Assembly (NCBI RefSeq): GCF_000285515.1
Contig: NZ_HE610959.1
Coordinates: 475,086 to 539,085, forward strand
Direction of reading: 5' to 3'
Source of the DNA: Paenibacillus senegalensis JC66
Lineage (GTDB): Bacteria > Bacillota > Bacilli > Paenibacillales > NBRC-103111
DNA length: 64,000 bases
In this document: positions 1 to 8,705 of the stretch, one piece after another
Numbering within the stretch: position 1 is the first letter of the stretch
Layout of the letters: each line of letters begins with the position of its first letter
Position numbers and translations under genes: made by a program
Notes under the pieces: generated by a model
What the model was told of the DNA's origin: nothing
The model's input: the letters and a program-made list of their open reading frames with translations, nothing else
Databases searched by the model: none

Positions 1-10
1 AGTTTACAAA

Positions 11-37
11 AAAACCGTGCTGAACCAGCACGGTTTT
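11..37. terminator. Rho-independent terminator after hbs
   Basis: A perfect 12-bp inverted repeat (11-22 with 26-37, loop AAC) has A-runs on one arm and T-runs on the other, so it can end transcription in both directions. It sits 35 bases past the hbs stop codon on the minus strand. Confidence 0.85.
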
Positions 38-71
38 ACATGTCACTCCGATTTAATATGTAAATGGAGAA

Positions 72-344
72 TTATTGGATGCCGTCTCTAAGAGCTTTTC
101 CTGGTTTAAATGCAGGAACTTTGCTCGCTGCGATTTCAATCTCTTCACCGGTTTGCGGGTTACGTCCTTTACGGGCGGAACGTTCGCGAACTTCGAAGTT
201 ACCGAAACCAACCAACTGGACCTTGTCACCGTTTTGCAGCGCTTCGGAGATGGCTTCAAAGACTGCTTCTACAGCCTTAGTAGCATCTTTCTTGGAAAGC
301 TCAGATGTTTCAGCCACTTTAGCAATTAATTCAGATTTGTTCAT
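72..344 (-). CDS. hbs: Nucleoid DNA-binding protein HU
   Basis: HU is a dimeric, sequence-independent DNA-bending protein that compacts the nucleoid. The 90-residue product has the family length. It shows the N-terminal helical dimerisation part (starting MNKSEL), the GFG-F-VRER turn near residues 46-55 and the RNPQTGE beta-arm near 61-67, where the conserved Pro intercalates into DNA. The ATG at 344 has a strong GGAGGAGGT ribosome site. It lies downstream of spoIVA but is separated from it by a terminator, so it probably has its own promoter in 345-500. The spoIVA-hbs order matches Bacillus subtilis. Identity is essentially certain. Confidence 0.97.
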   Translation of the reverse strand: MNKSELIAKVAETSELSKKDATKAVEAVFEAISEALQNGDKVQLVGFGNFEVRERSARKGRNPQTGEEIEIAASKVPAFKPGKALRDGIQ

Positions 345-504
345 TCCTTATTCACCTCCTCCAACAAGTGGAATTTGTTCTTAATTCATTGTTTAACGAA
401 TTCAACGGAATTTATACGTATGCCTAGGAAAAACGGACAAACTAATAGTAATACACCTTGTGGGCACATTTCAAGTATTCAGCCCTCTTTTTTTAAAAAG
501 GAAA

Positions 505-527
505 GGAACACCCCGAGAGAGTGCTCC
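505..527 (-). terminator. Terminator after spoIVA
   Basis: On the minus strand GGAGCAC (527-521) pairs with GTGTTCC (511-505), with one wobble, and is followed by a T-rich run down to about 490. It lies about 100 bases past the spoIVA stop. The rest of 345-628 holds no gene that I can see. Confidence 0.6.
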
Positions 528-628
528 TTAATTAATTCTATATGGGTGGCAATATCATCCAGATACAACCACCTAATGGAAGACCTTAAATCTGTTGCAA
601 TTTCCGAATTCCATGTCTGTCCTAAGGC

Positions 629-2107
629 CTACAAAATTATAGCAATCAGTCCGCCGGAGCCTTCATTGATGATCCGTCCTAACGTCTCCTGCAATTTGTA
701 GCGGGCATTGTCCGGCATCATCGCAAGCTTGCCCTGTATTCCCTCACGAACAATGGAATGCAGCGAACGCCCGAAAATGTCAGACTCCCAAATTTTTAAT
801 GGATTGTCTTCGAAATCCTGCATCAGATAACGGACCAGTTCCTCACTTTGCTTCTCGGTCCCGATAATCGGCGAGAATTCGGATTCCACATCGACACGGA
901 TCATATGAATTGAAGGGGCTGTCGCTCTCAAGCGTACCCCGAAACGGGAGCCCTGGCGAATCAATTCAGGTTCGTCAAGCGCCATTTCAGCCAATGTAGG
1001 CGGCGCAATGCCATAACCCGTTGTCTTAACCATTTCCAGCGCTTCCGCGAACTGGTCATATTCGCGTTTGGCATGGGTGAATTCCTGCATCAGCTGCAGC
1101 AAATGATCCTTGCCGCGAATTTCTACGCCTACTACTTCAACCAGAATGCGGTCATACAATTCATCCGGTGCATGGAGATCAATTTCAGCCACTCCCTGCC
1201 CCATGTTCATTCCGGCCAAAGCCGCTTTTTCAATAAAATCATACTCAGCAAACTGGCCCACGACTCGGTCCACATCGCGCAAACGGCGGATATCCTGGAC
1301 AGTCTCCCGCACAGAGCTTTCAAAGTCGTTTCTCAGCCAATGATTTTCCTTGAGGACCATTACCCAGCTCGGCAGATTAACATTCACCTCATGGACAGGG
1401 AACTCATAAAGCACTTCTCTAAGGACTGACATGCATTCCTCTTCACCCATCGTCGCCACGCTCATCGCCATTACCGGAATATCATATTTCTCGGCAAGCT
1501 CATTACGCAGCTCCAGTGCCGACTCACTTTGCGGCTTCATCGTATTTACGACGAGAATAAACGGTTTGCCTACTTCCTTTAGTTCAGCAATGACTCGTTC
1601 TTCTGCCTCCACATACGAAGACCGGGGAATTTCTGAAATGCTGCCGTCTGTCGTAATGACTACTCCCAAGGTGGAATGCTCCTGGATGACCTTGCGGGTC
1701 CCGATTTCTGCGGCCTCCTGAAAAGGAATCGGATCATCAAACCATGGGGTCGATATCATCCGCGGGCCATTCTCATCCTCATAGCCTTTAGCGCCCTCCA
1801 CAGCATACCCGACACAATCAACTAGACGGACATTGACATTCAGTCCCTCGGTCACAGTAAGCTGTACGGCATTGTTCGGGACGAATTTCGGCTCCGTAGT
1901 CATGATGGTGCGTCCTGCGGCGCTTTGAGGCAGCTCATCCTGGGCGCGGACTCGATCCGATTCATTGCGAATATTCGGGAGGACACCCGCCTCCATAAAG
2001 CGTTTGATAAAGGTTGATTTACCTGTGCGGACCGCTCCGACGACTCCTAGGTAGATGTCCCCGCCAGTTCGTTCCGCGATGTCCTTAAAAATATCGATTT
2101 TTTCCAC
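629..2107 (-). CDS. spoIVA: Stage IV sporulation protein A, spore coat morphogenetic ATPase
   Basis: SpoIVA is made in the mother cell, binds the forespore surface and polymerises with ATP hydrolysis to form the basement layer of the spore coat. The P-loop GAVRTGKST lies near residue 25, after the family-typical opening EKIDIFKDIAERTGG. I place the start at the GTG at 2107, which has GGAGGGG seven bases upstream. A TTG six codons further upstream would extend the frame but lacks a ribosome site. The chosen start gives 492 residues, the length of the B. subtilis protein. A sigma-E-like promoter lies upstream. The downstream neighbour is hbs, as in B. subtilis. Confidence 0.97.
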   Translation of the reverse strand: MEKIDIFKDIAERTGGDIYLGVVGAVRTGKSTFIKRFMEAGVLPNIRNESDRVRAQDELPQSAAGRTIMTTEPKFVPNNAVQLTVTEGLNVNVRLVDCVGYAVEGAKGYEDENGPRMISTPWFDDPIPFQEAAEIGTRKVIQEHSTLGVVITTDGSISEIPRSSYVEAEERVIAELKEVGKPFILVVNTMKPQSESALELRNELAEKYDIPVMAMSVATMGEEECMSVLREVLYEFPVHEVNVNLPSWVMVLKENHWLRNDFESSVRETVQDIRRLRDVDRVVGQFAEYDFIEKAALAGMNMGQGVAEIDLHAPDELYDRILVEVVGVEIRGKDHLLQLMQEFTHAKREYDQFAEALEMVKTTGYGIAPPTLAEMALDEPELIRQGSRFGVRLRATAPSIHMIRVDVESEFSPIIGTEKQSEELVRYLMQDFEDNPLKIWESDIFGRSLHSIVREGIQGKLAMMPDNARYKLQETLGRIINEGSGGLIAIIL

Positions 2108-2222
2108 AAAGATCCCCTCCCACAAGTTAGGTTAACGAAGCACGCGTTTGGACGAACCGGGAAGCCGCGAGCGGGATCGGTTCGTATGCGGCCACACTCG
2201 TACATTCATTTGGACTAGTAAT

Positions 2223-2250
2223 AATATATGTGCGGTTTCATAGATTATGA
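2223..2250 (-). promoter_or_regulatory. Candidate sigma-E promoter of spoIVA
   Basis: On the minus strand TCATAAT (2250-2244) and CATATATT (2230-2223) are separated by 13 bases. This resembles the sigma-E consensus (KMATATT, about 14 bases, CATACAHT). It lies about 115 bases upstream of spoIVA, which is a known sigma-E gene in B. subtilis. The match was made by eye. Confidence 0.55.
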
Positions 2251-2432
2251 CTTATTAATCCCTCTTTCTTTGTTCAGCTTTTTGCCTAAACGCCGTCCAA
2301 GCCTGTGACAAGATCTCCGGCAGGAAAACAAATTACAATAAACTGCTCTATTATAAAATGAATGAAGCCTCACTATGTTTATATGTCCATGCTCTTATGT
2401 TTATACGGAAAAAAGTAAGCCACAGCAAAAAG

Positions 2433-2476
2433 GGGCTGTCCAGAAAGTCAGTGTAAACTGACTGATGGACGCCCCA
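2433..2476 (-). terminator. Strong terminator after the YphF-like gene
   Basis: A two-part stem: the outer arms 2433-2442 and 2468-2476 pair as GGGGCTGTCC with GGACGCCCC, and the inner arms AGTCAG and CTGACT close the loop. On the minus strand it is followed by TTTTTG. It separates the lipoprotein gene from spoIVA. The remainder of 2108-2588 shows only the sigma-E-like promoter. Confidence 0.85.
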
Positions 2477-2588
2477 TTTCACTTCCGATTGCGCTGCGGA
2501 GGCAATTGTATGCGTTTTTTTGCATAAAACATGCTTGTACAGCATCATCGAATTCCAAGAAAAGAATATCTTTGATTTTCAATTCCCT

Positions 2589-3362
2589 TTATTCCTGCAG
2601 ATCAGGCCGAAGGACCGGCTCGCCGTCAAGAAGCCCATAGGGCAGCGACCACACTGGAACAAAAGTCGATTGCTGAACGATCAGCTCTCTCAAATCGGTA
2701 TCCTCCGCTGGAGCTTCCACTTGACCTGAGGTTATTAAACTGCGCAAATCCAGAGAATAATCGATATACAGCTGTCCATCCTCATTAATCAGCACAGGAA
2801 GAGTTTGTCCTGTGTTTGGGCTTTTTATCGTTTCCGCATTTCTGCCCAGCTTCTCGCGATCGAGCCAATAAAGGCCTTCCTGAACCTCATCACCTGCCGG
2901 CAGCTGTCCATTGCGGTGCATATACTCAGAAACCATGTGCTGCATTTTGGTCATCGCCTGGTAGGAGACCAGGTCCAATAGCTTGACCGTAGGTTCAGTT
3001 TCCACGTCTACAAGAACATAAATGGCCGTTCCTCCATTTTCGAAGGAATTAGTAGGAATAAGGCTGAGCAGCCCGTAATCCTGCAGCTTCTTAAAATCAA
3101 TAAAGTATTTTTCATACAGCGGAGTATCGTTAGGCTTGTTTTTAATCGGCAGCACTCCCGTTCTTTGCTGAAACTGGTCTACCGCATTTTGCACTAGCAG
3201 CATATACTCCCCCGGGGCTGGAGCGTTCTCCCGCACAATCTGGCCTCCATATAAACAACCGCTCAGCAAAGTGCTAATCAACACCAAACTGGCAGCAAGC
3301 CTCCATATGCGGAATGCCCCCCGTGAAGACCTGCCCATCCGACTGATGTTACGGATTCTCAT
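2589..3362 (-). CDS. YphF-like sporulation-region lipoprotein
   Basis: This is a 257-residue predicted lipoprotein. A basic N-terminus and hydrophobic stretch end in the lipobox LLSGC, with Cys36 as the lipidated residue. The rest is soluble and I recognise no catalytic motif. Its position just upstream of spoIVA matches B. subtilis yphF, a lipoprotein of similar size whose function is unknown to me. Twelve Arg or Lys residues, or nearby polar ones, precede the signal core, so a shorter start at Met9 is possible. The ATG at 3362 has AAAGGA eleven bases upstream. The assignment rests on synteny, size and lipobox. Confidence 0.65.
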   Translation of the reverse strand: MRIRNISRMGRSSRGAFRIWRLAASLVLISTLLSGCLYGGQIVRENAPAPGEYMLLVQNAVDQFQQRTGVLPIKNKPNDTPLYEKYFIDFKKLQDYGLLSLIPTNSFENGGTAIYVLVDVETEPTVKLLDLVSYQAMTKMQHMVSEYMHRNGQLPAGDEVQEGLYWLDREKLGRNAETIKSPNTGQTLPVLINEDGQLYIDYSLDLRSLITSGQVEAPAEDTDLRELIVQQSTFVPVWSLPYGLLDGEPVLRPDLQE

Positions 3363-3409
3363 TGTTTTCTATCCTTTCGCACTGAAAATCATATACCGTT
3401 GCGTAAAAA

Positions 3410-3754
3410 CTAATCCCAATCGTCCTCTTCCTTTTGCTTGGCTAACAGGGCCCGCACAGCAGCACGCAGCGGGTCTTCCGGGACTAGGACACTCACCGCC
3501 CCAGTAATTTTGGCCTGACAAGCCAGACGATAGCCTTGTTCGGCCAGATTGCCCAGTTTATTGACTTCCGCCCTAGTTAAAGGAGACAAGCCCTGCTGGT
3601 CCTCGACTATCACCTTGCACATTAGACAGCCTGCCTTGCCCCCGCATCTTGTACGAATCCCCGCACCCGCTTTGCGGCCGGCAGCGAGCAGAGTCATGCC
3701 AATCCGAAATGTTCCGGTGTACTCTGACGGCTTAAAGGTAACCGATGCCTCCAC
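3410..3754 (-). CDS. [2Fe-2S] ferredoxin, adrenodoxin-type cysteine spacing
   Basis: This 114-residue 2Fe-2S ferredoxin-fold protein is an electron carrier. The cluster ligands are Cys37, Cys43 and Cys46 in RCGGKAGCLMC, a C-x5-C-x2-C spacing, plus a fourth Cys in YRLACQA near residue 79. That spacing is the adrenodoxin or vertebrate type. The C-terminus is Lys/Glu/Asp-rich. The start is a GTG with GGAGGAGG upstream. It lies 20 bases downstream of a nucleotidyltransferase-like gene and 330 bases from a second ferredoxin, so the three probably form one transcription unit. Its redox partner is not evident from the neighbourhood. Confidence 0.8.
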   Translation of the reverse strand: MEASVTFKPSEYTGTFRIGMTLLAAGRKAGAGIRTRCGGKAGCLMCKVIVEDQQGLSPLTRAEVNKLGNLAEQGYRLACQAKITGAVSVLVPEDPLRAAVRALLAKQKEEDDWD

Positions 3755-3774
3755 CTCGGCCTCCTCCTTTCTGC

Positions 3775-4359
3775 TTAGCTTCCCAGCAGCAGCTGGTTAA
3801 CCTGCCGGATTACCTTCTCAGATAAGGAATTATCCTTAATAATGGTAAAAAGAGCGGGTCTGTGCAGCTGCGGTTCCTCACGTATCTTTTCAGCTATGGA
3901 GTAATATCGATCAGGACGCTGTCTCAGCAAATTAAAAACCAGCTCATGCGCCAAAGGCATCAAGCCCACCCGAATCCCGCCCACATCTGCTGTACTGCAG
4001 GCTTCCTTCAGCTTGGAAATGCTGACATTATATTGTCCCAGCGCAGTGCTGACTTGAAACCCGCCGACCAGCTCTACATTCATCCCTGAAATGAGAAAGC
4101 GGGACAGGACGGAACGATAACGGTCCGTTTCACTGAGTGCCGGCGGTTCACAAGCAAAAGGAAGCAGCTGCTCATAGATCGCAGTTATGTCAGGCGTATC
4201 TGCATAAAGATCAATATCTTTTGGCGGCTCAGCTAAACGTACACCCTGCAAAAGCAGCCCGCAGCTGCCGCCGAGCAGAGCAGTTCCCGCTGTAAAAGGG
4301 GTTTGTAATCGAGCAGCTAATGTTTCCAATATTTGTTCCAGTTTTGCCTCAAGCACCAT
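3775..4359 (-). CDS. Nucleotidyltransferase-fold protein, function unknown
   Basis: The 194-residue product has a GGSCGLLLQG segment near residues 30-39 followed by KDIDLY near 47-52. This G-G-S then D-x-D pattern is that of the polymerase-beta or MNT-type nucleotidyltransferase superfamily. Such proteins transfer nucleotides to RNA, proteins or small molecules, but the pattern does not tell the substrate. No HEPN partner is adjacent, which argues against a classical MNT-HEPN toxin pair. The start ATG at 4359 directly follows an in-frame TGA and has only a weak ribosome site. The gene sits between two ferredoxin genes. I cannot give it a function. Confidence 0.55.
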   Translation of the reverse strand: MVLEAKLEQILETLAARLQTPFTAGTALLGGSCGLLLQGVRLAEPPKDIDLYADTPDITAIYEQLLPFACEPPALSETDRYRSVLSRFLISGMNVELVGGFQVSTALGQYNVSISKLKEACSTADVGGIRVGLMPLAHELVFNLLRQRPDRYYSIAEKIREEPQLHRPALFTIIKDNSLSEKVIRQVNQLLLGS

Positions 4360-4446
4360 GGTTCACACGCACCATACCTTCCGAGTCTTCATCCTGTATG
4401 TCATCTTTTATCTGATTTCGAATCGCGGCACTGACCTGATTCGAGG

Positions 4447-4746
4447 TTAAAAATAGGTCTTATTGATAGCTGCGATAGCCCCGTTCTTTTTAACAACAGC
4501 CTGGCAGCCGAGACGGTAGCCTTCCTCAATTTCCTCTGGCTCCAAACGATCCCATTCGGCATCAGTCGGTTCCTCAAGCAGCTCTCTCCCCTCCGTTACA
4601 AGACAGCGGCAGCGGGCGCATGTTCCCCGGGTACAGGAAAACCCCCACTGCACTTTATTTTTTAAGGCATGATCAAGTATGGAGTGTCCGATCTGTTCTT
4701 CCACTTCCACAGTTTTTTCCGCAAAACGGGTAGTTAATGAAAGCAT
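4447..4746 (-). CDS. [2Fe-2S] ferredoxin, plant-type cysteine spacing
   Basis: This 99-residue ferredoxin has CTRGTCARC (C-x4-C-x2-C, residues 38-46), the plant/bacterial ligand spacing, with the fourth ligand in YRLGCQA near residue 81. The region between the ligands is acidic (EEPTDAEWDRLEPEEIEEG). It differs in ligand spacing from the ferredoxin at 3410-3754, so the two are not a simple recent duplication. The start ATG has GGGGGGA upstream. The 87-base gap to the next gene downstream contains no terminator that I can see, consistent with co-transcription of the trio. Confidence 0.8.
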   Translation of the reverse strand: MLSLTTRFAEKTVEVEEQIGHSILDHALKNKVQWGFSCTRGTCARCRCLVTEGRELLEEPTDAEWDRLEPEEIEEGYRLGCQAVVKKNGAIAAINKTYF

Positions 4747-4917
4747 CCGGTATTCCCCCCTATTATTTCTGAAGCTTATCTTTCTTTAGCTCAACTTATC
4801 TAGTATTAGTATAAGTGAAGCATTCTTTTGCCGATATCTCTATTAACGGCATCTGTCGTCATTATACCATTTACGGCCTTCATTTGTGAAATCAGGAACA
4901 GACAGATTGTGGGCAAA

Positions 4918-5020
4918 GGAGCTCCAAGACTTACCCCGCAAGGCGGGACTTTCACTTCGAAGCTTATTCAGGTAGCTTGCAGGGACCCCGAAAAGCTTAT
5001 AATTTTTCAAGTTCAAAAAA
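4918..5020 (-). repeat. Dispersed post-terminator element, copy A
   Basis: This stretch runs from the T-run of the spoVIF terminator (5020) down to GGAGCTC at 4918. It shares an ordered series of blocks with 10559-10672: GGAGCT, a small CCC...GGG hairpin, ACTTCG-AGCTTAT, CTTGC, CCCGAAAA, and AAGTTCAAAAAAA. It includes the perfect hairpin CCCGC-AAG-GCGGG (4935-4947). It contains no gene and accounts for much of the 356-base gap 4747-5102. Confidence 0.6.
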
Positions 5021-5073
5021 ATGCCCGGACTGTTCCATTTCCCTGAATAGAGGGCTATGGAAAGCCGGGCATT
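5021..5073 (-). terminator. Terminator after spoVIF-like gene
   Basis: On the minus strand ATGCCCGG pairs with CCGGGCAT, with an inner imperfect TTTCCAT/ATGGAA stem, followed directly by a T-run (5020-5015). The hairpin begins 30 bases past the stop codon. Confidence 0.8.
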
Positions 5074-5102
5074 TTAGCAGGCGCATTCATCGATTACCGG
5101 AT

Positions 5103-5381
5103 TTACTTTTTGGAGATCATCTTCATAAGCTGTTCCAGATTATCCGGGCTAACTTTGCTTCCTTTGACCGCTTTGACAATATCGTTCATTGTGGACTCGG
5201 ATACTTTGACATTGACCAAAGCCGACACTTGCTTGATCAGCTGTCTTAATTGAGCCTCACTCTGCATCGTCGAAGGCTTTACTCCGCTAGCCAGCTTTTG
5301 AATGTCTTTCTCCGAGACGGATTTGCCGGTTTTGCTTTTCACAACGTTAAGCACATTCCTGGGAATCTGTCTGCCACTCAT
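5103..5381 (-). CDS. spoVIF: SpoVIF-like stage VI sporulation protein
   Basis: This small helical protein of 92 residues resembles SpoVIF (YjcC), which is needed for spore coat assembly and spore resistance. The shared features are a short basic N-terminus, the QLIKQVSALVNV segment near residues 43-54 and the terminal NLEQLMKMISKK. I set the start at the ATG at 5381, seven bases after GGAGG. An ATG two codons upstream abuts the ribosome site and is unlikely. It lies between gpsA and the ferredoxin trio. The match is by residue pattern and length, so the exact orthology is likely rather than certain. Confidence 0.7.
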   Translation of the reverse strand: MSGRQIPRNVLNVVKSKTGKSVSEKDIQKLASGVKPSTMQSEAQLRQLIKQVSALVNVKVSESTMNDIVKAVKGSKVSPDNLEQLMKMISKK

Positions 5382-5471
5382 TCCCATACCTCCTTAGTCC
5401 CATTATGACTGCTAAGGTATAGTATGTTAGGGTGACTTCTTTGGTGTAGGCTGTGCTGTCCGAACAGGCTT

Positions 5472-6497
5472 TTAACGCTTGGCAATTTCCTCAAGCTCAT
5501 GAGTAGGCACGCGGCCCATCAGCTGCTCCACGGCTTCCTTGGCTTTTTTTCCGTTGAATAAGACATCGTATAATGCCTCGGCAATGGGCATTTCCGTGTT
5601 GTACTCGCGAGCCAGCTGGTAAGCCGATTTCGTTGTTTTGACCCCTTCCACGACCATTCCCATCGATTCCAGCACATGGTCCAGGTCCGCTCCCTGTCCA
5701 AGCATATGACCTGCGCGCCAATTACGGCTGTGCTTGCTTGTGCAGGTTACAATCAGGTCGCCTACTCCAGCCAGTCCGGCAAACGTTAACGGATTCGCCC
5801 CCATAGCGACACCGAGTCTTCCCATTTCGGCCAGTCCGCGGGTCATTAAGGCGGCTTTGGCATTATCTCCATATCCAAGACCATCGGACATGCCGGCCCC
5901 AAGAGCAATGATATTTTTCAAGGCGCCGCCAAGCTCAACCCCCTTAACATCGGGATTTGTGTACACGCGGAAATAAGAATTGCTAAGCAGTTCCTGGGCT
6001 TGTTCAGCTGCCTGCAGTTGAGCGGCAGCCACTACAACCGTAGTCGGGCATTGTTTGACTACTTCTTCCGCATGACTAGGCCCTGACAGAACGACGATTC
6101 GTTCCTGCGGATAACCGACCAGCTCTTCTGCAATCACCGTCGTCATAGCTTTTAAGCTGCCTACTTCAAAACCTTTGGTCGCATGGATCAGCAGCGTTTC
6201 TTGATTGAGATGGGAGTACAGCTGCTGGCATACCTCCCGCATTCCATGTGATGGAGCGGCTAAAATGATCGCATCAGCATCCTGTACCGCCTCTTCCATA
6301 GAGGTTGTTGCTTGAATTGCAGGAGATAACTCCGCCTGCTGCAAAAATCGTGAGTTCCGGTGGTCCCGGTTAATTTCGGCTGCCTGCGCTTCATTACGCG
6401 ACCAGATCGTGACCTCGTGCCCGTTGGCTGCCAGCACCGTTGCCAAGGCAGTACCCCAGCTTCCTGCAACCAATACGGATGTCTTCCGATATGTCAT
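5472..6497 (-). CDS. gpsA: Glycerol-3-phosphate dehydrogenase [NAD(P)+]
   Basis: GpsA reduces dihydroxyacetone phosphate to sn-glycerol 3-phosphate, the backbone for phospholipids. The 341-residue protein has the Rossmann segment VAGSWGTALATVLAANGHEV at residues 10-29, the GGALKNIIALGAGMSDGLG segment with the catalytic Lys near 190, and the nearby TCTSKHSRNWRAG substrate loop. The first glycine of the usual GAGSWG motif is Val here (codon GTT at residue 10). It stands in an operon-like run with plsY and der, so glycerol phosphate synthesis is linked to the acyltransferase that uses it. Confidence 0.96.
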   Translation of the reverse strand: MTYRKTSVLVAGSWGTALATVLAANGHEVTIWSRNEAQAAEINRDHRNSRFLQQAELSPAIQATTSMEEAVQDADAIILAAPSHGMREVCQQLYSHLNQETLLIHATKGFEVGSLKAMTTVIAEELVGYPQERIVVLSGPSHAEEVVKQCPTTVVVAAAQLQAAEQAQELLSNSYFRVYTNPDVKGVELGGALKNIIALGAGMSDGLGYGDNAKAALMTRGLAEMGRLGVAMGANPLTFAGLAGVGDLIVTCTSKHSRNWRAGHMLGQGADLDHVLESMGMVVEGVKTTKSAYQLAREYNTEMPIAEALYDVLFNGKKAKEAVEQLMGRVPTHELEEIAKR

Positions 6498-6609
6498 GAT
6501 GGATACCTCACTTTTAATTGCGGAATCGATATCCGCTATTCTCGTTCTTGCTTCAGACCTTATATGTAGACTTGTTCATTTGCTTAATACTGCTCGATTG
6601 CTGCTCATC

Positions 6610-7218
6610 CTATCCCGCTTTTTTCCCGATTTTGCTCTCTTGCTTACGAACCAGCTTGATTATGTTGCTCTTATGCCGGACAAATGCAAAAATAGCGATC
6701 AGCAGTGTACCGATTACAATCTCTAATTCCCAGCCCATAACAGCAGCAAAGATAGGCAGCAGCCCGGAAAAAATTAAAGAACCCAACGAAACATAGCGGG
6801 TAATAAAGATGGAACCGATAGCAATCACCCCGGCTATCAATGCCGGCAGGAAGCATAGGGTAGCCGTAACGCCGATAGCGGAAGCAATACCCTTTCCACC
6901 TTTGAAGCCAAAGAATACCGGCCAATTATGCCCGGCTATTACAAGAAGCCCGCATATTACCGGAATCCATGTGTTGCCGTCTCCCAGCCATTTGCCAATC
7001 CAGACTGCCCCAATTCCTTTAAGGACATCCAGGGCGAGCACCAGAATGGCCGGACCCGTCCCTAAAATCCGCAAAGTATTCGTTGCCCCCGCATTGCCGC
7101 TGCCATGCTTGCGGATATCAATTCCTTTGAGGAGCTTGCCTGCAAAGAAACTGAAGCTCACTGAGCCTAGCAAATAACTGAGTACAAATGCCGCAAAATA
7201 TTGAACTCCCACTCCCAC
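6610..7218 (-). CDS. plsY: Acyl-phosphate:glycerol-3-phosphate acyltransferase
   Basis: PlsY is the membrane enzyme that moves an acyl group from acyl-phosphate to glycerol 3-phosphate, the first step of phosphatidic acid synthesis. The 202-residue protein shows the family motifs GSVSFSF near 17-23, the HGSGNAGATNTLR block near 37-49 and GGKGIAS near 105-111, among several hydrophobic helices. The start is a GTG with GGGGGAGCAGG upstream. It directly precedes gpsA, which supplies its substrate, and follows der by only 15 bases, so the three are probably co-transcribed. Confidence 0.96.
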   Translation of the reverse strand: MGVGVQYFAAFVLSYLLGSVSFSFFAGKLLKGIDIRKHGSGNAGATNTLRILGTGPAILVLALDVLKGIGAVWIGKWLGDGNTWIPVICGLLVIAGHNWPVFFGFKGGKGIASAIGVTATLCFLPALIAGVIAIGSIFITRYVSLGSLIFSGLLPIFAAVMGWELEIVIGTLLIAIFAFVRHKSNIIKLVRKQESKIGKKAG

Positions 7219-7233
7219 GTCCTGCTCCCCCTA

Positions 7234-8556
7234 TCAATCATCCGCCGATTTTCTGCGCGTCATAATTCGCAAGGGTGTTCCCTCAAAATTAAAGGCTCCC
7301 CGAATTTTGTTCTCGAGATAGCGCTCATAGGAGAAATGCATTAACTCCGGCGAATTGACAAACAGAATAAATGTCGGCGGCTTTACCGCAACTTGTGTTA
7401 CATAATTGATCCTCAGCCTTCTTCCCTTATCGGTGGGCGGAGGGTTAATGGCCACTGCATCCATAATGATGTCGTTCAACAGATGAGTCGTGACCCTCAT
7501 CGCGTGATTCTCCGCCACTTGGACAACAAGCGGCAGCAGCTTGTGAAGGCGCTGCTTGGTCTTGGCAGAGACGAACAATATCGGAGCATAGGACATGAAC
7601 AAAAAGTGATCGCGAATGCTTTGCGTAAACTGCTGCAGCGTTTTGTCATCCTTTTCCACCGCATCCCACTTATTGACTATTAATACGCAAGCTTTTCCTG
7701 CTTCATGAGCATAACCGGCAATATGTTTGTCTTGCTCGATAATTCCTTCTTCTCCGTTAATGACAATCAAAACAACGTCCGCTCGCTCGATCGCTTTCAT
7801 AGCGCGCATTACACTGTATTTCTCCGTGTTTTCATAGACCTTGCCGCGCTTGCGCATGCCCGCTGTATCGATCAGTACGAAGTCTTGCCCATCTCGTTCA
7901 AAAGGAGTATCTATAGCATCGCGTGTCGTTCCGGCTACACCGCTCACAATGACCCGCTCTTCACCGAGAATCGCGTTGACCAGCGATGATTTCCCCACGT
8001 TGGGACGGCCGATTAGCGCCACCTTAATGACTTCCTCGCCATACTCATCCTGGTCGTCCGGAGGACATTTCTCCAGTGCCGCATCCAGCAGATCCCCAAT
8101 GCCGATCCCGTGAGAGCCGGATATCGGTATAGGATCTCCGAAGCCAAGGCTGTAAAATTCATAGATCATTTCAGCTCGCTGCGGATTATCTACTTTATTA
8201 ACGGCAAGCACTATCGGCTTGCCCGAGCGAAACAGAAGTTGTCCAATTTCTTCATCAGCAGGCGTAAGCCCGGCTTTGCCGTCCACCATAAAAATTATGA
8301 CATCTGCTTCTTCAATAGCCAGTTCTGCTTGTACCTTAACCGATTTAATTATCTCATCCTCGCCATCAATTTCAATACCGCCGGTATCGATTACATTGAA
8401 CGTGGTGTCAAGCCATTCCCCCGTTCCGTATAACCGGTCTCTTGTGACACCGGGCTTGTCTTCCACAATGGCCAACCGATCACCAATCAAACGATTAAAA
8501 ATCGTTGATTTGCCTACGTTAGGACGGCCTACTATGGCTATAACCGGTCTTGCCAT
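7234..8556 (-). CDS. der: Ribosome biogenesis GTPase Der (EngA)
   Basis: Der is an essential GTPase for assembly of the 50S ribosomal subunit. The 440-residue protein has two tandem GTPase domains, each with the P-loop GRPNVGKS (residues 8-15 and about 183-190), DTGG/DTAG G3 motifs and NKVD/NKWD G4 motifs. The C-terminal KH-like domain ends in a basic tail (RRKSADD). The start ATG has GGAGAGGAT upstream. The position between the YIEGIA genes and plsY/gpsA is conserved with B. subtilis. Confidence 0.98.
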   Translation of the reverse strand: MARPVIAIVGRPNVGKSTIFNRLIGDRLAIVEDKPGVTRDRLYGTGEWLDTTFNVIDTGGIEIDGEDEIIKSVKVQAELAIEEADVIIFMVDGKAGLTPADEEIGQLLFRSGKPIVLAVNKVDNPQRAEMIYEFYSLGFGDPIPISGSHGIGIGDLLDAALEKCPPDDQDEYGEEVIKVALIGRPNVGKSSLVNAILGEERVIVSGVAGTTRDAIDTPFERDGQDFVLIDTAGMRKRGKVYENTEKYSVMRAMKAIERADVVLIVINGEEGIIEQDKHIAGYAHEAGKACVLIVNKWDAVEKDDKTLQQFTQSIRDHFLFMSYAPILFVSAKTKQRLHKLLPLVVQVAENHAMRVTTHLLNDIIMDAVAINPPPTDKGRRLRINYVTQVAVKPPTFILFVNSPELMHFSYERYLENKIRGAFNFEGTPLRIMTRRKSADD

Positions 8557-8705
8557 ACTATCCTCTCCTTGCTAATAAGCTGAGCTAATGATGCCGGTAA
8601 AGGTCTCAATAGTCCCTTACCCTTTCTGTAGTTCATTTATAGAACTTAAATCCATTCTTCATCATAGCAAAAATGCATGGAAATGGCTATTTTTGTTTCT
8701 GCATA

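Noticed and set aside
3775-4359. Type VII (MNT-HEPN) or AbiE-type toxin-antitoxin locus
   Set aside because: The nucleotidyltransferase-like motifs are there, but no HEPN or AbiEi-type partner gene is adjacent; the neighbours are ferredoxins.
4366-4446. An open frame between the second ferredoxin and the nucleotidyltransferase gene, reading as a charged peptide (AIRNQIKDDIQDEDSEG)
   Set aside because: It looks coding in composition but has no ATG, GTG or TTG start after the preceding in-frame stop, and no ribosome site. It could be a decayed gene, but I cannot support it.
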